A stretch of DNA of 64,000 nt. Origin: UBA2357 sp002344625 (lineage in GTDB: Bacteria > Pseudomonadota > Gammaproteobacteria > Burkholderiales > Rhodocyclaceae). The notes beneath the pieces are model-generated. The model was not told the origin of the DNA and ran no database searches. It saw only the letters and a list, made by a program, of their open reading frames with translations. The translations under genes were made by a program, and so were the position numbers. The stretch covers positions 1-64,000 of the forward strand of contig CALKIH010000042.1 of NCBI GenBank assembly GCA_937995335.1, written 5' to 3'. Position 1 is the first letter of the stretch; the number at the start of each line of letters is the position of its first letter. Positions 36,769-45,700 of the stretch are shown here, piece after piece.

Positions 36769-39147
36769 TCACGCCTCATCTACGGTTCCTGCCACTGCAA
36801 ATGGCTGAATCAAGTCGGTCTGGCGGCTTCCAGGGCCGTCAGACCGCTCCTTCTGCTTTCGCGCCTTTTCCTTTTCATACTCCTCTTCAAAGTTGTCGAA
36901 TGGGTTCCTTGTTCTGGGTGTGGGCTTCTCGTACTTGAAGTCAGGCAGCAGTGCAGCTTTCGCCATCGGCTCTTGAGCCTTGGCCGGCACTTCAAGTCGG
37001 CTGATCGCGCCTTCCTTGTCCAAAAATTCGCCTGCTCGCACGCGTTCAACCGGGTTCGGGTTATCGCCGCGCAACTGCCTGTCCATTGCCTGAAGTTCTG
37101 TCGACAAGCCGATATGGCGATCATTCGGGCCGGGTGCGGGCGTCGCATCGCCGGTTACGCGCGCCTTTTCGGCCACGTAATTACGCATTGACTCTTGCAG
37201 GTCGACGTTCGGCGCTGTCCCTCTGAGATAGCGGATATGGCTCTTTCTCAGGGCGTTCAGCCGGGCCGCTTCCTTCGCGCCTTCCGGGTCGAAGAAACCA
37301 AACGCTCTCCGCTCGTGGATCACGTCGTAAGCCCATTTCCCATTGATCCGACGTACCAGAATGATCGCTTCGGGCCGCCACTTGGCAATTCGGAAGGTTT
37401 GGCGGGTTCCGATCAACGGCACCAGCGCATCCGCCATGTACCACTTGCCGCCCTCCTTTGCGCCCAACTGAACGCCCTGAGTTCTTACTTTCAGTTGCCT
37501 TTCCACTGAGAAGGCCAACAAGAACACCGGCATTTCTGCACGCGTGACCCTTGCTTGCTCGCGCATGGCTTCGTAGCGTTCGTTCGGCGACACCCCGCCC
37601 AGGTGGCCACGCTGGGGCAGGTTATGAAAGAAGGCCATCGCTTCGGCAAAGTCCCTGTCAAATGCTTCGGCCGTGCCCGGATACGGATCGGGCTCGCGTC
37701 CGACCTTGCCGACGTGTTTGTTCATACGGTCACCGCCGATGTAGCCGGGGAGCATCGAAAGAACCTTCTCCTTGGCACTGAACGCCCCTTCAACGGGCTT
37801 TGCCGCCGCGTTGTATGGCTTTGCCCGAATCAGCGCGCGTCCGTCGCCTGTTCCGCCCTGTTGATCGGCGTCGATCGTCTGTGCCTCGTCCAGGCCGGCC
37901 GCCCACTTGGCCTCCAAGGCAGCAATTTCGTTCAATTTCAGCTCCAGTTCGTAACCAATCCCCTTCAGCGCATCAAAGCCGTCGACCAGCTCTGCGCCGA
38001 TATACTCGGGTCCGTTATCGAGGTAGAGCTTGCTTGGAACACCCCAGGCCATGCACAGATCAACGAACGAACGCGTTACGTCGGCTTGTGTGACCGATCG
38101 GCCGGGCTCCGGGTGCAGCAAGGTGTAGAAACATCGGTTCGTGGCTAGGTCGTACCAGGCGATCATTCGTGGCGTGTAGGTCGAGCCATCGGCGCGCGAA
38201 AGCAGGATATCTAGCGGGTGCACGTCACCAACAATGGCTTCTCCCGGCATCAACTCGCTTCGTGTGCGGGCGATACGTGGTTGATAGATATCGGAGTAGC
38301 GCTTGGCGTCACGGTCATGCACGGACACGGGCCGTGCATCCTGATGCATCTCGACCAGGTGTTGACCGACATCGCAGTTATTGATGGTCGCCTCGCTCCA
38401 ACCCGCCTCACGACAAAGCCGGGCAAACTCAGCGCTTGCCATCAGGCGCACCTTGCTTCGACTGGCACCCCCGCTAACCCACAACCCGCGCACATATCGG
38501 GCGATTTCTTCCGCCAATCGCGTTTTCTCGGGCAGCGCCAAAGGGCATTCCTGATCCCACTTGCGGTTCACCAAACGGCGCGGTTTGGTCTCTAAGGCGC
38601 GCTCCTTGCGCATCAGGGCGCGAACGCCCCCCTCTTCGTACAGCCTGCAAAACGCGCGCAACTTGGCTTCTGTAAAGCGCATCGGCTTACCGTCGGTCGG
38701 TCGGACGTGGGTTCTTTCCGCGATGCTGCGCAACAGTTCGCCACGCCCCGCCGACCGGGACCGGTACTGAAGTGCCGGCATAATGATGCCGACCTTCCAT
38801 TCCGCTTCACGGTATTGCTTCGCGAGCACCTCCGGCCGCTCGCCCACCCGTACCGGCTGCAAAGTCTTTGCATTGGGCGCAATCGCAGGAACCGCCAGCG
38901 CTTCGCGGTTCGCTTCAAAGAACTTTTGATACAGCTCGCGCGGGAGCGTGCGTGCATCAACCAGGTACGCGCGCCCCTGCTTGCGGACAGCGAGCGTTGC
39001 ACCGTGCCAGGTGTGGCCTTGTGTGGCGCGGAGAATGGCTTTCTGCGCCCCTTGCACCGTACACGCGGCCATTTCCGCCAGTTGCCCAATCGTCAGCCAG
39101 TACAACGCATCCTGTGCCGGCGATGTCTGTAGCGAATCAACAGTCAT
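36769..39147 (-). CDS. Mu A-like DDE transposase
   Basis: A 792-residue transposase: N-terminal winged-helix DNA-binding region (LTIGQLAEMAACTVQGAQKA), the RNase H-like core with Asp in IVGDVHPLD, Asp in KLYLDNGPEYIG and Glu in KPVEGAFSAKEK, then a Mu-transposase C-terminal barrel and a charged tail that could contact the B ATPase. All three catalytic acids appear present and the frame is open, so the enzyme may be active. The start at 39147 overlaps the preceding gene by 4 nt. Confidence 0.9.
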   Translation of the reverse strand: MTVDSLQTSPAQDALYWLTIGQLAEMAACTVQGAQKAILRATQGHTWHGATLAVRKQGRAYLVDARTLPRELYQKFFEANREALAVPAIAPNAKTLQPVRVGERPEVLAKQYREAEWKVGIIMPALQYRSRSAGRGELLRSIAERTHVRPTDGKPMRFTEAKLRAFCRLYEEGGVRALMRKERALETKPRRLVNRKWDQECPLALPEKTRLAEEIARYVRGLWVSGGASRSKVRLMASAEFARLCREAGWSEATINNCDVGQHLVEMHQDARPVSVHDRDAKRYSDIYQPRIARTRSELMPGEAIVGDVHPLDILLSRADGSTYTPRMIAWYDLATNRCFYTLLHPEPGRSVTQADVTRSFVDLCMAWGVPSKLYLDNGPEYIGAELVDGFDALKGIGYELELKLNEIAALEAKWAAGLDEAQTIDADQQGGTGDGRALIRAKPYNAAAKPVEGAFSAKEKVLSMLPGYIGGDRMNKHVGKVGREPDPYPGTAEAFDRDFAEAMAFFHNLPQRGHLGGVSPNERYEAMREQARVTRAEMPVFLLAFSVERQLKVRTQGVQLGAKEGGKWYMADALVPLIGTRQTFRIAKWRPEAIILVRRINGKWAYDVIHERRAFGFFDPEGAKEAARLNALRKSHIRYLRGTAPNVDLQESMRNYVAEKARVTGDATPAPGPNDRHIGLSTELQAMDRQLRGDNPNPVERVRAGEFLDKEGAISRLEVPAKAQEPMAKAALLPDFKYEKPTPRTRNPFDNFEEEYEKEKARKQKERSDGPGSRQTDLIQPFAVAGTVDEA

Positions 39148-39377
39148 GCCGCCTCGCCGCTCGCCAACTTCGCCACGCTCGCACGCCACAAGGCATGACC
39201 GCGTTCATTACCGGAAAAATAGGCGTCGAGCTGGACCGTTCCTTCACGGTATGGACCTTGGATTCGCACCGCCTGAATACGGAAGCGCAGAACGTCTAGC
39301 GCGCCGCGCCAGTATTCGGCGCTGCGCTTGTCGCCGTTGCGTTTCGCCGCGTCGACGATCGCCTCAGGCGTGTTCAT
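39144..39377 (-). CDS. Small hypothetical early protein
   Basis: A 77-residue protein (MNTPEAIVDAAKRNGDK at the start) between the Ner-like gene and the transposase. It overlaps the Ner-like gene by 14 nt and the transposase gene by 4 nt, which supports its being translated. No function recognised. Confidence 0.65.
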   Translation of the reverse strand: MNTPEAIVDAAKRNGDKRSAEYWRGALDVLRFRIQAVRIQGPYREGTVQLDAYFSGNERGHALWRASVAKLASGEAA

Positions 39378-39591
39378 GGCCTTCGCCCTCAACGATCACG
39401 CCATCCTTGATTCCGAGCTTCACGGCTATTTCGTGACCAAGGCCCCGCGAACCGCCATTACGGCCGCTCAGAACGTTGCTTACAGAAATCTTGGTGTAGC
39501 CGTGCGCCTTGGCCCAGGCTGAAAGTGTCAATCCCCTTCGAAGCCAGTCTGCGCGCACCTCTTGCGGGGTTCGTAACTTACGTGCTTTCAT
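39364..39591 (-). CDS. Ner-like DNA-binding protein
   Basis: A 75-residue helix-turn-helix protein: VRADWLRRGLTLSAWAKAHG, TKISVSNVLSGRNGGSRG. Size and position, first leftward gene across from the repressor, match Mu Ner, which limits early transcription. The start at 39591 follows AAGGAG with 9-nt spacing. Confidence 0.8.
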   Translation of the reverse strand: MKARKLRTPQEVRADWLRRGLTLSAWAKAHGYTKISVSNVLSGRNGGSRGLGHEIAVKLGIKDGVIVEGEGHEHA

Positions 39592-39616
39592 GGTCGCATT
39601 CTCCTTCAACTGTTAA

Positions 39617-39660
39617 TTCACTCAAACGGGTGAATACATATTTTCACCCAAACGGATGAA
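39617..39660. promoter_or_regulatory. Twin repressor operators
   Basis: Two 18-bp copies, TTCACTCAAACGGGTGAA (39617-39634) and TTCACCCAAACGGATGAA (39643-39660), differ at only two positions and start 26 bp apart. Each is a TTCA/TGAA dyad. The second covers the repressor ATG (39656), so the repressor could block its own translation start region as well as both divergent promoters. Confidence 0.72.
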
Positions 39661-40324
39661 TGTCAACCTGCCACAAGAGTTTTCTGCGCGCCTTCGTGAG
39701 GAACGAAAGCGACTCGGGATGAGCCAAACGACTTTCGCAAAGGCGGTTGGCATTCACCTCAACAGCCAGTCACGGTACGAGAAGGGAGAACGCGCTCCGG
39801 ATACGGCCTATCTCGGAGCGATAGCCAAGCTTGGCGTCGATATGTCGTTCTTGCTTACCGGGGATCGCGGGAATGATTCACAGTTGGAGATTGAGTCCGC
39901 CCGCGCCAAATCTCACGCGTTGGTCCATGTTCTCAGCCAGATACAAGGATTCCTCGGGTTCTGGCCGGCTCCCATGTCGTACGAATTCGAGAAAGCGATG
40001 CAGGATGTGTACGAGGCTCACCAGAAACAATGGGAAGATCCGATGGCTTTGGATAGGGCGGATGTCAAACTGCTAAACATGCTCCAAAGAAGCCCGTCGA
40101 CGCTGCCAACTGTGCAAGAACTTGCGGAGATTCTGTGGGGGCTGGAACTCGTCGAAAAAAAACTTGGCGTCAAGCTAGCCCCCTCTGTGAGGGCAAACTC
40201 ATTTCATAAGGCTTGCCAAGAAACAAAGCTGTCAGGTCGAGCGCTTCGACGTGAAGAGATAGAGCGAATCGTCCGGACAGAAGCCTGCCTCATCGCCTCG
40301 AGCAACGGCGATGATTACAGCTAG
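39656..40324 (+). CDS. Element repressor (XRE family)
   Basis: A 222-residue regulator with an N-terminal Cro/cI helix-turn-helix (LGMSQTTFAKAVGI, SQSRYEKGERAPD) and a helical C-terminal domain of unknown type. It is divergent from the early operon, like Mu c. No Shine-Dalgarno is seen before ATG 39656 and the operator overlaps the start, so translation may be leaderless. Confidence 0.82.
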   Translation: MNVNLPQEFSARLREERKRLGMSQTTFAKAVGIHLNSQSRYEKGERAPDTAYLGAIAKLGVDMSFLLTGDRGNDSQLEIESARAKSHALVHVLSQIQGFLGFWPAPMSYEFEKAMQDVYEAHQKQWEDPMALDRADVKLLNMLQRSPSTLPTVQELAEILWGLELVEKKLGVKLAPSVRANSFHKACQETKLSGRALRREEIERIVRTEACLIASSNGDDYS

Positions 40325-40575
40325 TTGGTTGAAGTTGGTGAGGTTGGTCTTCTGCAGTTGGTTTGCACCATCTCTGTGCATCCGCCGCCCGATCGCCCTT
40401 TGCCCGATCCGACCCACCTTATAGGCTTCAATCTCAACACAGACGCGGCTTTCGCGGGCCTTTTCTCTCCCGCCAATGGCCTTGCATCCCGTGCAATGCG
40501 TTTGCATTTTCCGCCTTGATCCGTTCCAACACGTTCCGCCATATACCGCTACGTCCCGGAATTTTCCCGCAGCAA
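40325..40575. other. Element end region without a gene, with GTTGGT repeats
   Basis: About 250 bp beyond the repressor stop, comparable to the space holding transposase sites at the left end of Mu. Four GTTGGT copies start at 40324, 40334, 40343 and 40357. Farther out, CCGTTCC-type repeats (ATTTTCCGCC, ATCCGTTCC, ACGTTCCGCC) at about 40506-40541 could be transposase binding sites. Confidence 0.4.
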
Positions 40576-40602
40576 TGGTGTGTTTTCTTTCTGCCCCCTT
40601 AG
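40576..40602 (-). repeat. Terminal inverted repeat, repressor-side end
   Basis: On the minus strand it ends inward with AAAACACACCA, as does the opposite terminus at 32295-32321; 21 of 27 positions match. It defines the right border of the Mu-like element. Confidence 0.65.
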
Positions 40603-40605
40603 TGC

Positions 40606-40635
40606 TTGCCGTCCGGGCGCGGCGCGGCGTATAGT
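40606..40635 (+). promoter_or_regulatory. Promoter of the cobalamin operon
   Basis: TTGCCG (40606-40611), 18-bp spacer, TATAGT (40630-40635); transcription would start near 40642, just before the riboswitch. The -35 begins right at the edge of the Mu-like element, so anything upstream of it now comes from the element. Confidence 0.6.
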
Positions 40636-40644
40636 TCGGCCAGC

Positions 40645-40850
40645 ATCGATTGGGATGCCCTGCGGCGCATCCGCGCCCCGGGGTGAAACGGGAAGTCCGG
40701 TGACGTACGAGTGCATGCTCGTGCCATTCCGGCGCAGCCCCCGCTGCTGTAAGCCCGACGGCGCCGTCAACACTAAAACCCACTGGAGCAGGCTGCTCTG
40801 GGAAGGGTGACGGCGACCGGACGAAGGCGAGCCAGAAGACCGACCCTTTC
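40645..40850 (+). promoter_or_regulatory. Cobalamin riboswitch
   Basis: The leader has the conserved aptamer blocks in order: GGGTGAAACGGGAAGTCCGGTG (as two adjoining pieces, 40681-40702), the B12 box GCGCAGCCCCCGC followed by TGCTGTAAG (from 40732), CCACTGG (about 40780), GGGAAGG and GAGCCAGAAGACC near 40829. Adenosylcobalamin binding normally lowers expression of the genes behind it. It precedes cobO by about 160 nt. Confidence 0.93.
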
Positions 40851-41008
40851 GACGATACAGGTAAAGAGACCCCGGGGTGTGGGTGGATTGCCGACGGGGT
40901 CCGCGGGCGTTTGCGCCTGCCCCCATTGCGTCCCGGCTTTTTTCGGCTTCGCTGCGTCGACATTCGGTCCATCCCCGGTTCCAGCAGCGATCGAAGGGAG
41001 CCGCGCAC

Positions 41009-41620
41009 ATGGACCAGGACGGGAAGAACAGCCACAACCAACGCATGCAGCGCAAGAAGGACGTGGTCGATGCGGCGATCGGGCGTGCTCAGGAAGAGCG
41101 CGGCATCGTCATCCTGATCACCGGCAACGGCAAGGGCAAGACCACGTCCGCGTTCGGCACCCTCTACCGTGCGCTCGGGCATCGCCAGCGCGCCGGCGTG
41201 GTGCAGTTCATCAAAGGCACCCAGGCCACCGGCGAGGTGAGCTTCCTGCAGCAGGACCCGGCGCGGGCGGCGGTGCAGTATCACGCCATGGCCACCGGAT
41301 TCACCTGGAACACCCAGAACTGGGACGCCGACAAGCGCGCCGCCGACACGGCCTGGGCGCACGCCGCGCGCATGCTGGCCGATCCAGCGCTCAATCTGGT
41401 GCTGCTCGACGAGCTCACCTACATGCTCAAGTACAACTACCTCGACGCGGCCGACGTGGTCGCGGCGATCCGCGCCCGCCCGCCGATGCAGACGGTCATC
41501 GTCACCGGCCGCGCCGCCAGGCCCGAGCTGGTGGAGCTGGCCGACACGGTGAGCGAGATCGCCGATCGCAAACATGCCTTCAAGGCCGGCGTGAAGGCGC
41601 AGGCGGGCATCGATTTCTGA
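41009..41620 (+). CDS. cobO: Cob(I)yrinic acid a,c-diamide adenosyltransferase
   Basis: A 203-residue CobO/BtuR-type adenosyltransferase with P-loop GNGKGKTTSAFGT, GVVQFIKG, FTWNTQNWDAD and LLDELTYMLKY. It attaches the adenosyl group to the reduced corrinoid. The start at 41009 follows GAAGGGAG. It is the first gene under the riboswitch. Product is also needed by NrdJ as coenzyme B12. Confidence 0.95.
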   Translation: MDQDGKNSHNQRMQRKKDVVDAAIGRAQEERGIVILITGNGKGKTTSAFGTLYRALGHRQRAGVVQFIKGTQATGEVSFLQQDPARAAVQYHAMATGFTWNTQNWDADKRAADTAWAHAARMLADPALNLVLLDELTYMLKYNYLDAADVVAAIRARPPMQTVIVTGRAARPELVELADTVSEIADRKHAFKAGVKAQAGIDF

Positions 41621-41654
41621 CAACCCGTCCCCCGACACGCAGGAGCACGAACCC

Positions 41655-42731
41655 ATGTCCAATCGCCCGAAGATCCCCGCCACCATCGTCACCGGCTTTC
41701 TCGGCAGCGGCAAGACCACGCTGCTGCGCCACATCCTCGCCAACGCCGGCGGGCGCCGCATCGCGGTCATCGTCAACGAGTTCGGCGAACTCGGCATCGA
41801 CGGCGACATCCTGCGCGGCTGCGGTATCGGCTGCGACGAGGACGGCGGCGAGCGGCGCGGCGCGCTGTTCGAACTCGCCAACGGCTGCCTGTGCTGCACG
41901 GTGCAGGAAGAGTTCTACCCGGTGATGCGCGAACTCATCGCCCGCCGCGACGACATCGACCACATCCTGATCGAGACTTCCGGCCTGGCGCTGCCCAAGC
42001 CGCTGGTACAGGCCTTCAACTGGCCCGAAGTCAAGCACGCGTGCACCGTAGACGCGGTGGTCACGGTGGTCGACGTGCCGGCCGCCGCGGCCGGGCAGTT
42101 CGCTGCGAATCCGCTCGCGGTCGACGCCCAGCGGCGCGCCGACCCCAACCTGGACCACGAATCGCCGCTGCACGCCTTGTTCGAGGATCAACTCGCCGCC
42201 GCCGATCTGGTGATCCTATCCAAGACCGATCTCGCCGACGCGGCGGCGCGCGCTGCGGTCGAGGCCTTGGTGCGCGCGGAAGTGCCGCCCGAGGTCAAGA
42301 TGGTGGCGAGCGAGCACGGGCGGATCGACCTCGACCTGATCCTGGGCCTGAACGCCGCCGCCGAGGACGGCATCCACCTGCGTCCCAGCCATCACGACCA
42401 CGGTGACGGCGACGACCATGACCATGATCACGACGCGTTCCAGTCGGTGTCGGTGGCGTTGCCGCGGGTCGATCGCGAGCGGCTGTTCGCGGTGCTGCAC
42501 GAGCTGGTGCGAGCCCATGCCATCTACCGGGTCAAGGGTTTCGTCGCGCTGGCGGACAAGCCGATGCGCCTGGTGGTGCACGGCGTGGGACGCCGCTTCG
42601 ACAGCTACTTCGACCGCCGCTGGCGGGCCGGCGAGACGCCGGCCACCCGCCTGGTGCTGATCGGTGCGGACCTCGATACCGCCGCGCTGGCCGCCGCGCT
42701 ACAGGCGGCGGCTCTGGTCGAGACGGCCTGA
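41655..42731 (+). CDS. cobW: CobW-type metal-chaperone GTPase
   Basis: A 358-residue G3E GTPase: P-loop GFLGSGKTTLLRH, the metal motif GCLCC, base recognition SKTD, and a His/Asp-rich loop (HHDHGDGDDHDHDHD, about 242-256) able to bind metal, then a CobW C-terminal domain. It probably hands Co2+ to the cobaltochelatase. Its stop shares a base with the cobN start (TGATG). Confidence 0.95.
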   Translation: MSNRPKIPATIVTGFLGSGKTTLLRHILANAGGRRIAVIVNEFGELGIDGDILRGCGIGCDEDGGERRGALFELANGCLCCTVQEEFYPVMRELIARRDDIDHILIETSGLALPKPLVQAFNWPEVKHACTVDAVVTVVDVPAAAAGQFAANPLAVDAQRRADPNLDHESPLHALFEDQLAAADLVILSKTDLADAAARAAVEALVRAEVPPEVKMVASEHGRIDLDLILGLNAAAEDGIHLRPSHHDHGDGDDHDHDHDAFQSVSVALPRVDRERLFAVLHELVRAHAIYRVKGFVALADKPMRLVVHGVGRRFDSYFDRRWRAGETPATRLVLIGADLDTAALAAALQAAALVETA

Positions 42732-45700
42732 TGCACCTGCTTGCCGCCCAGCCGGGCGGTTTCGTCGACGACGATTCGGTGATCACGCGGATTGCGCAGG
42801 ACCCCGCCGAGATCGTCATCCTCAGCGCGGCCGACACCACGCTGGCGCTGCTGGCCGCGGCCTGCCCGGCGCAGGGCTTCCCGTCGGTGCGGCTGGCGAA
42901 CCTGCTGCACCTGCGCCAGCCGGCCTCGGTGGATCTCTATCTGGACGAGGTGCTGCGGCATGCGTGCGTGATCGTCATCGACCACCTCGGCGGCGAGAGC
43001 TACTGGCCGTACGGCACCGAACGGGTGGGCGAGCTCGCCCGGGCGCGCGGCATCGCGCTGGTGATGTTTTCGGGCGACACCAGCGAAGACCTCAACCTGC
43101 TCATGAAGGGCACGGTGGGCATCGATCTGGCACGCACCCTGTGGCGCTACCTGCGCGAAGGCGGGCCGGCCAACGCGCGCAATTTCTATCGCTGCCTGGG
43201 GCAGCATTTCTTCGCCCACGCGGACGCGCCCGAACCGCCGCGGGCACTACCCAGCGCCGCGGTGTTCCACCCGCGCCACGAGCTCGGCTCGGTGGCAGCC
43301 TGGCGCGCCGACTGGCAGGCGGGCGCGGCGTGCGTGCTGTTGCTGTTCTATCGCGCGCATCTGCAGGCCGGCAATACCGCGGTCTTTGCGCACCTGTGCG
43401 AGGCCTTGCGTGCCCGCGGCATGAATCCGCTGCCGATCGCGATCACTTCGCTGAAGGACGCACCGTCGGTCGAGACCGTCCGCCGCCTGGCCGCCGAGCT
43501 CGACGCGGCCCTGATCCTCAACACCACCGCGTTCGCCCGTTCGGCGCTCGACGCGCCGGGCGATCATGCGCTGGCCGGCGACATCCCGGTGCTGCAGCTG
43601 GTGCTCGCCGGCGGCAACGAAGACGCGTGGCGCGCCGATGCCCATGGCCTCGCGCCGCGCGACATCGCGATGCACATCGCGCTGCCCGAAGTCGACGGCC
43701 GCATCATCACCCGTGCGGTGAGCTTCAAGGGCCTGGACCATCGCTGCGCGCTCACCCAGAGCGACGTGGTGCAATACCGCCCCCAGCCCGAGCGCATGGA
43801 CTTCGTCGCCGAGCTGGCGCGCCGCTGGTGCCGGCTGCGTGCGCTGCCCAACGGCAACAAGCGCCTCGCGTTGATCCTCGCCAACTACCCGACCCGCGAA
43901 GGCCGGCTGGGCAATGGTGTCGGCCTGGATACGCCGGCGTCGGTGGTCACGATCCTCGCGCACCTGCGCGACGAGGGCTACGCACTGGCCGATGTACCCG
44001 CGGATGGCGATGCGCTGATGGCGCAATTGAAAGAAGGCATCACCAACGACCCCGAGCAGTGGGCGCAGCGCCCGGCGCGCCAGAGCCTCGCGCTGGCCGA
44101 CTACCAGGCATTCTTCGATGCCCTGCCGGCGGCCAACCGCGCGGCCCTCGTCGCGCGCTGGGGCGCGCCGGAAGCCGATCCGATGGTGCGCCAGGGGCCC
44201 GGCGGGCCGCGTTTCATGCTTGCGGGCCTGCGCTGCGGCCAGGTCTTCATCGGCATTCAGCCGGCGCGCGGCTACCAGCTCGACCCGATGGCGAGCTACC
44301 ACGACCCCGACCTGGTGCCGCCGCATCACTACCTGGCCTTCTATCTGTGGCTGCGCGAGCACTGGCGCTGCGACGCCATCGTGCACGTCGGCAAGCACGG
44401 CAACCTCGAGTGGCTGCCGGGCAAGAGCGTTGCGCTGTCGAACGAATGCTGGCCGGACCTCGTGTTCGGTCCGATGCCCCATCTCTATCCCTTCATCGTC
44501 AACGACCCTGGCGAGGGCACCCAGGCCAAGCGCCGTGCCCAGGCGGTGATCGTCGACCACCTGATGCCGCCGCTGACCCGGGCCGAGAGCTACGGCCCCG
44601 CGCGCGATCTCGAGCGCATGGTCGACGAGTACTACGAGGCGCTGACGCTCGACCGGAACCGGGCGGACCTGCTGCGCCGCCAGATTCTCGCCCACATCCT
44701 CGGCCATGACCTGCACCGCGACCTCGGGCTCGCGCCGCCGGCGAGCGCGGAGGACGAACAGCGCCTGCTCAACCGCACCGACGCCTACCTGTGCGAACTC
44801 AAGGAGGCGCAGATCCGCGACGGCCTGCACGTGTTCGGCCGCTCGCCGGCCGGGCGGCTGCGCCGCGACACCCTGCTGGCGCTGGCGCGGCACCCGGTGG
44901 GCGACGGGCGCGGCGCCCGCCAGGGCCTGACCCGCGCGCTGGCGGCCGACTTGGCGCTGGGCGAGGATTTCGATCCGCTCGACGCCGACTGGGCCCGAGC
45001 CTGGAACGGTCCACGTCCGGCGGCGCTGGCGGGTTTAGGGGAGGGGGCGTGGCGCAACGCCGGCGACACCCGCGAACGGCTCGAACTGCTCGCGCTCGAG
45101 ATTCTCGAGCACGGCCTGCCGCAAACGGGCGGCAACGGCTGGCCCGCAACCGATGCGGTGCTCGCCCGCGTCGAGCACGATCTGCGCCCGCGCCTGGATG
45201 CCTGCGGCGCGCAGGAACTGCATCAGCTCGCGCGCGGCCTGGCAGGGCGCTTCGTGCCCGCCGGCCCGAGCGGCGCGCCCACCCGCGGGCGACCGGACGT
45301 GCTGCCGACCGGGCGCAACTTCTATTCGATCGATACCCGTGCGGTACCGACCCAGACCAGCTGGACCCTGGGCCTCGCGTCGGCCCGGCGCGTGATCGAA
45401 CGCTACGTGCAGGAACACGGCGACTACCCGCGCGCGATCGGCCTGTCGGTGTGGGGCACCGCGACGATGCGCACCGGCGGCGACGACATCGCCCAGGCCT
45501 TCGCGCTCATCGGCGTGCGGCCGAAGTGGGCCGACGGCAGCCATCGCGTGAGCGATTTCGAGATCCTGCCGATGTCGCTGTTCGAGCGTCCGCGCATCGA
45601 CGTCACGCTGCGCGTGTCGGGCTTCTTCCGCGATGCCTTCTCCAACGTCATCCGCCTGTTCGACGCCGCGGTGCAGGCGGTGGCGGCGCTGGACGAAACC

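Larger units (their letters stand above)
32295..40602. mobile_element. Compact Mu-like transposable element (about 8.3 kb)
   Basis: Lower-GC block with a Mu-type early region: repressor, Ner-like protein, transposase A, ATPase B, GemA and Mor, then an I-protease-like protein and one unknown protein. Head, terminase, portal, lysis and tail genes are missing. Both ends carry a 27-bp imperfect inverted repeat (21/27). GTGCT occurs just outside the ends at 32292-32296 and 40602-40606 and could be the 5-bp target duplication, putting the exact ends at 32297 and 40601. The terminal TG/CA of Mu is not obvious, so the ends may be off by a few bases. Confidence 0.8.

Noticed and set aside
40807..41925. 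Long frame over cobO and cobW in another phase
   Set aside because: Arg/Gly/Ala-rich shadow; cobO and cobW carry all family motifs.
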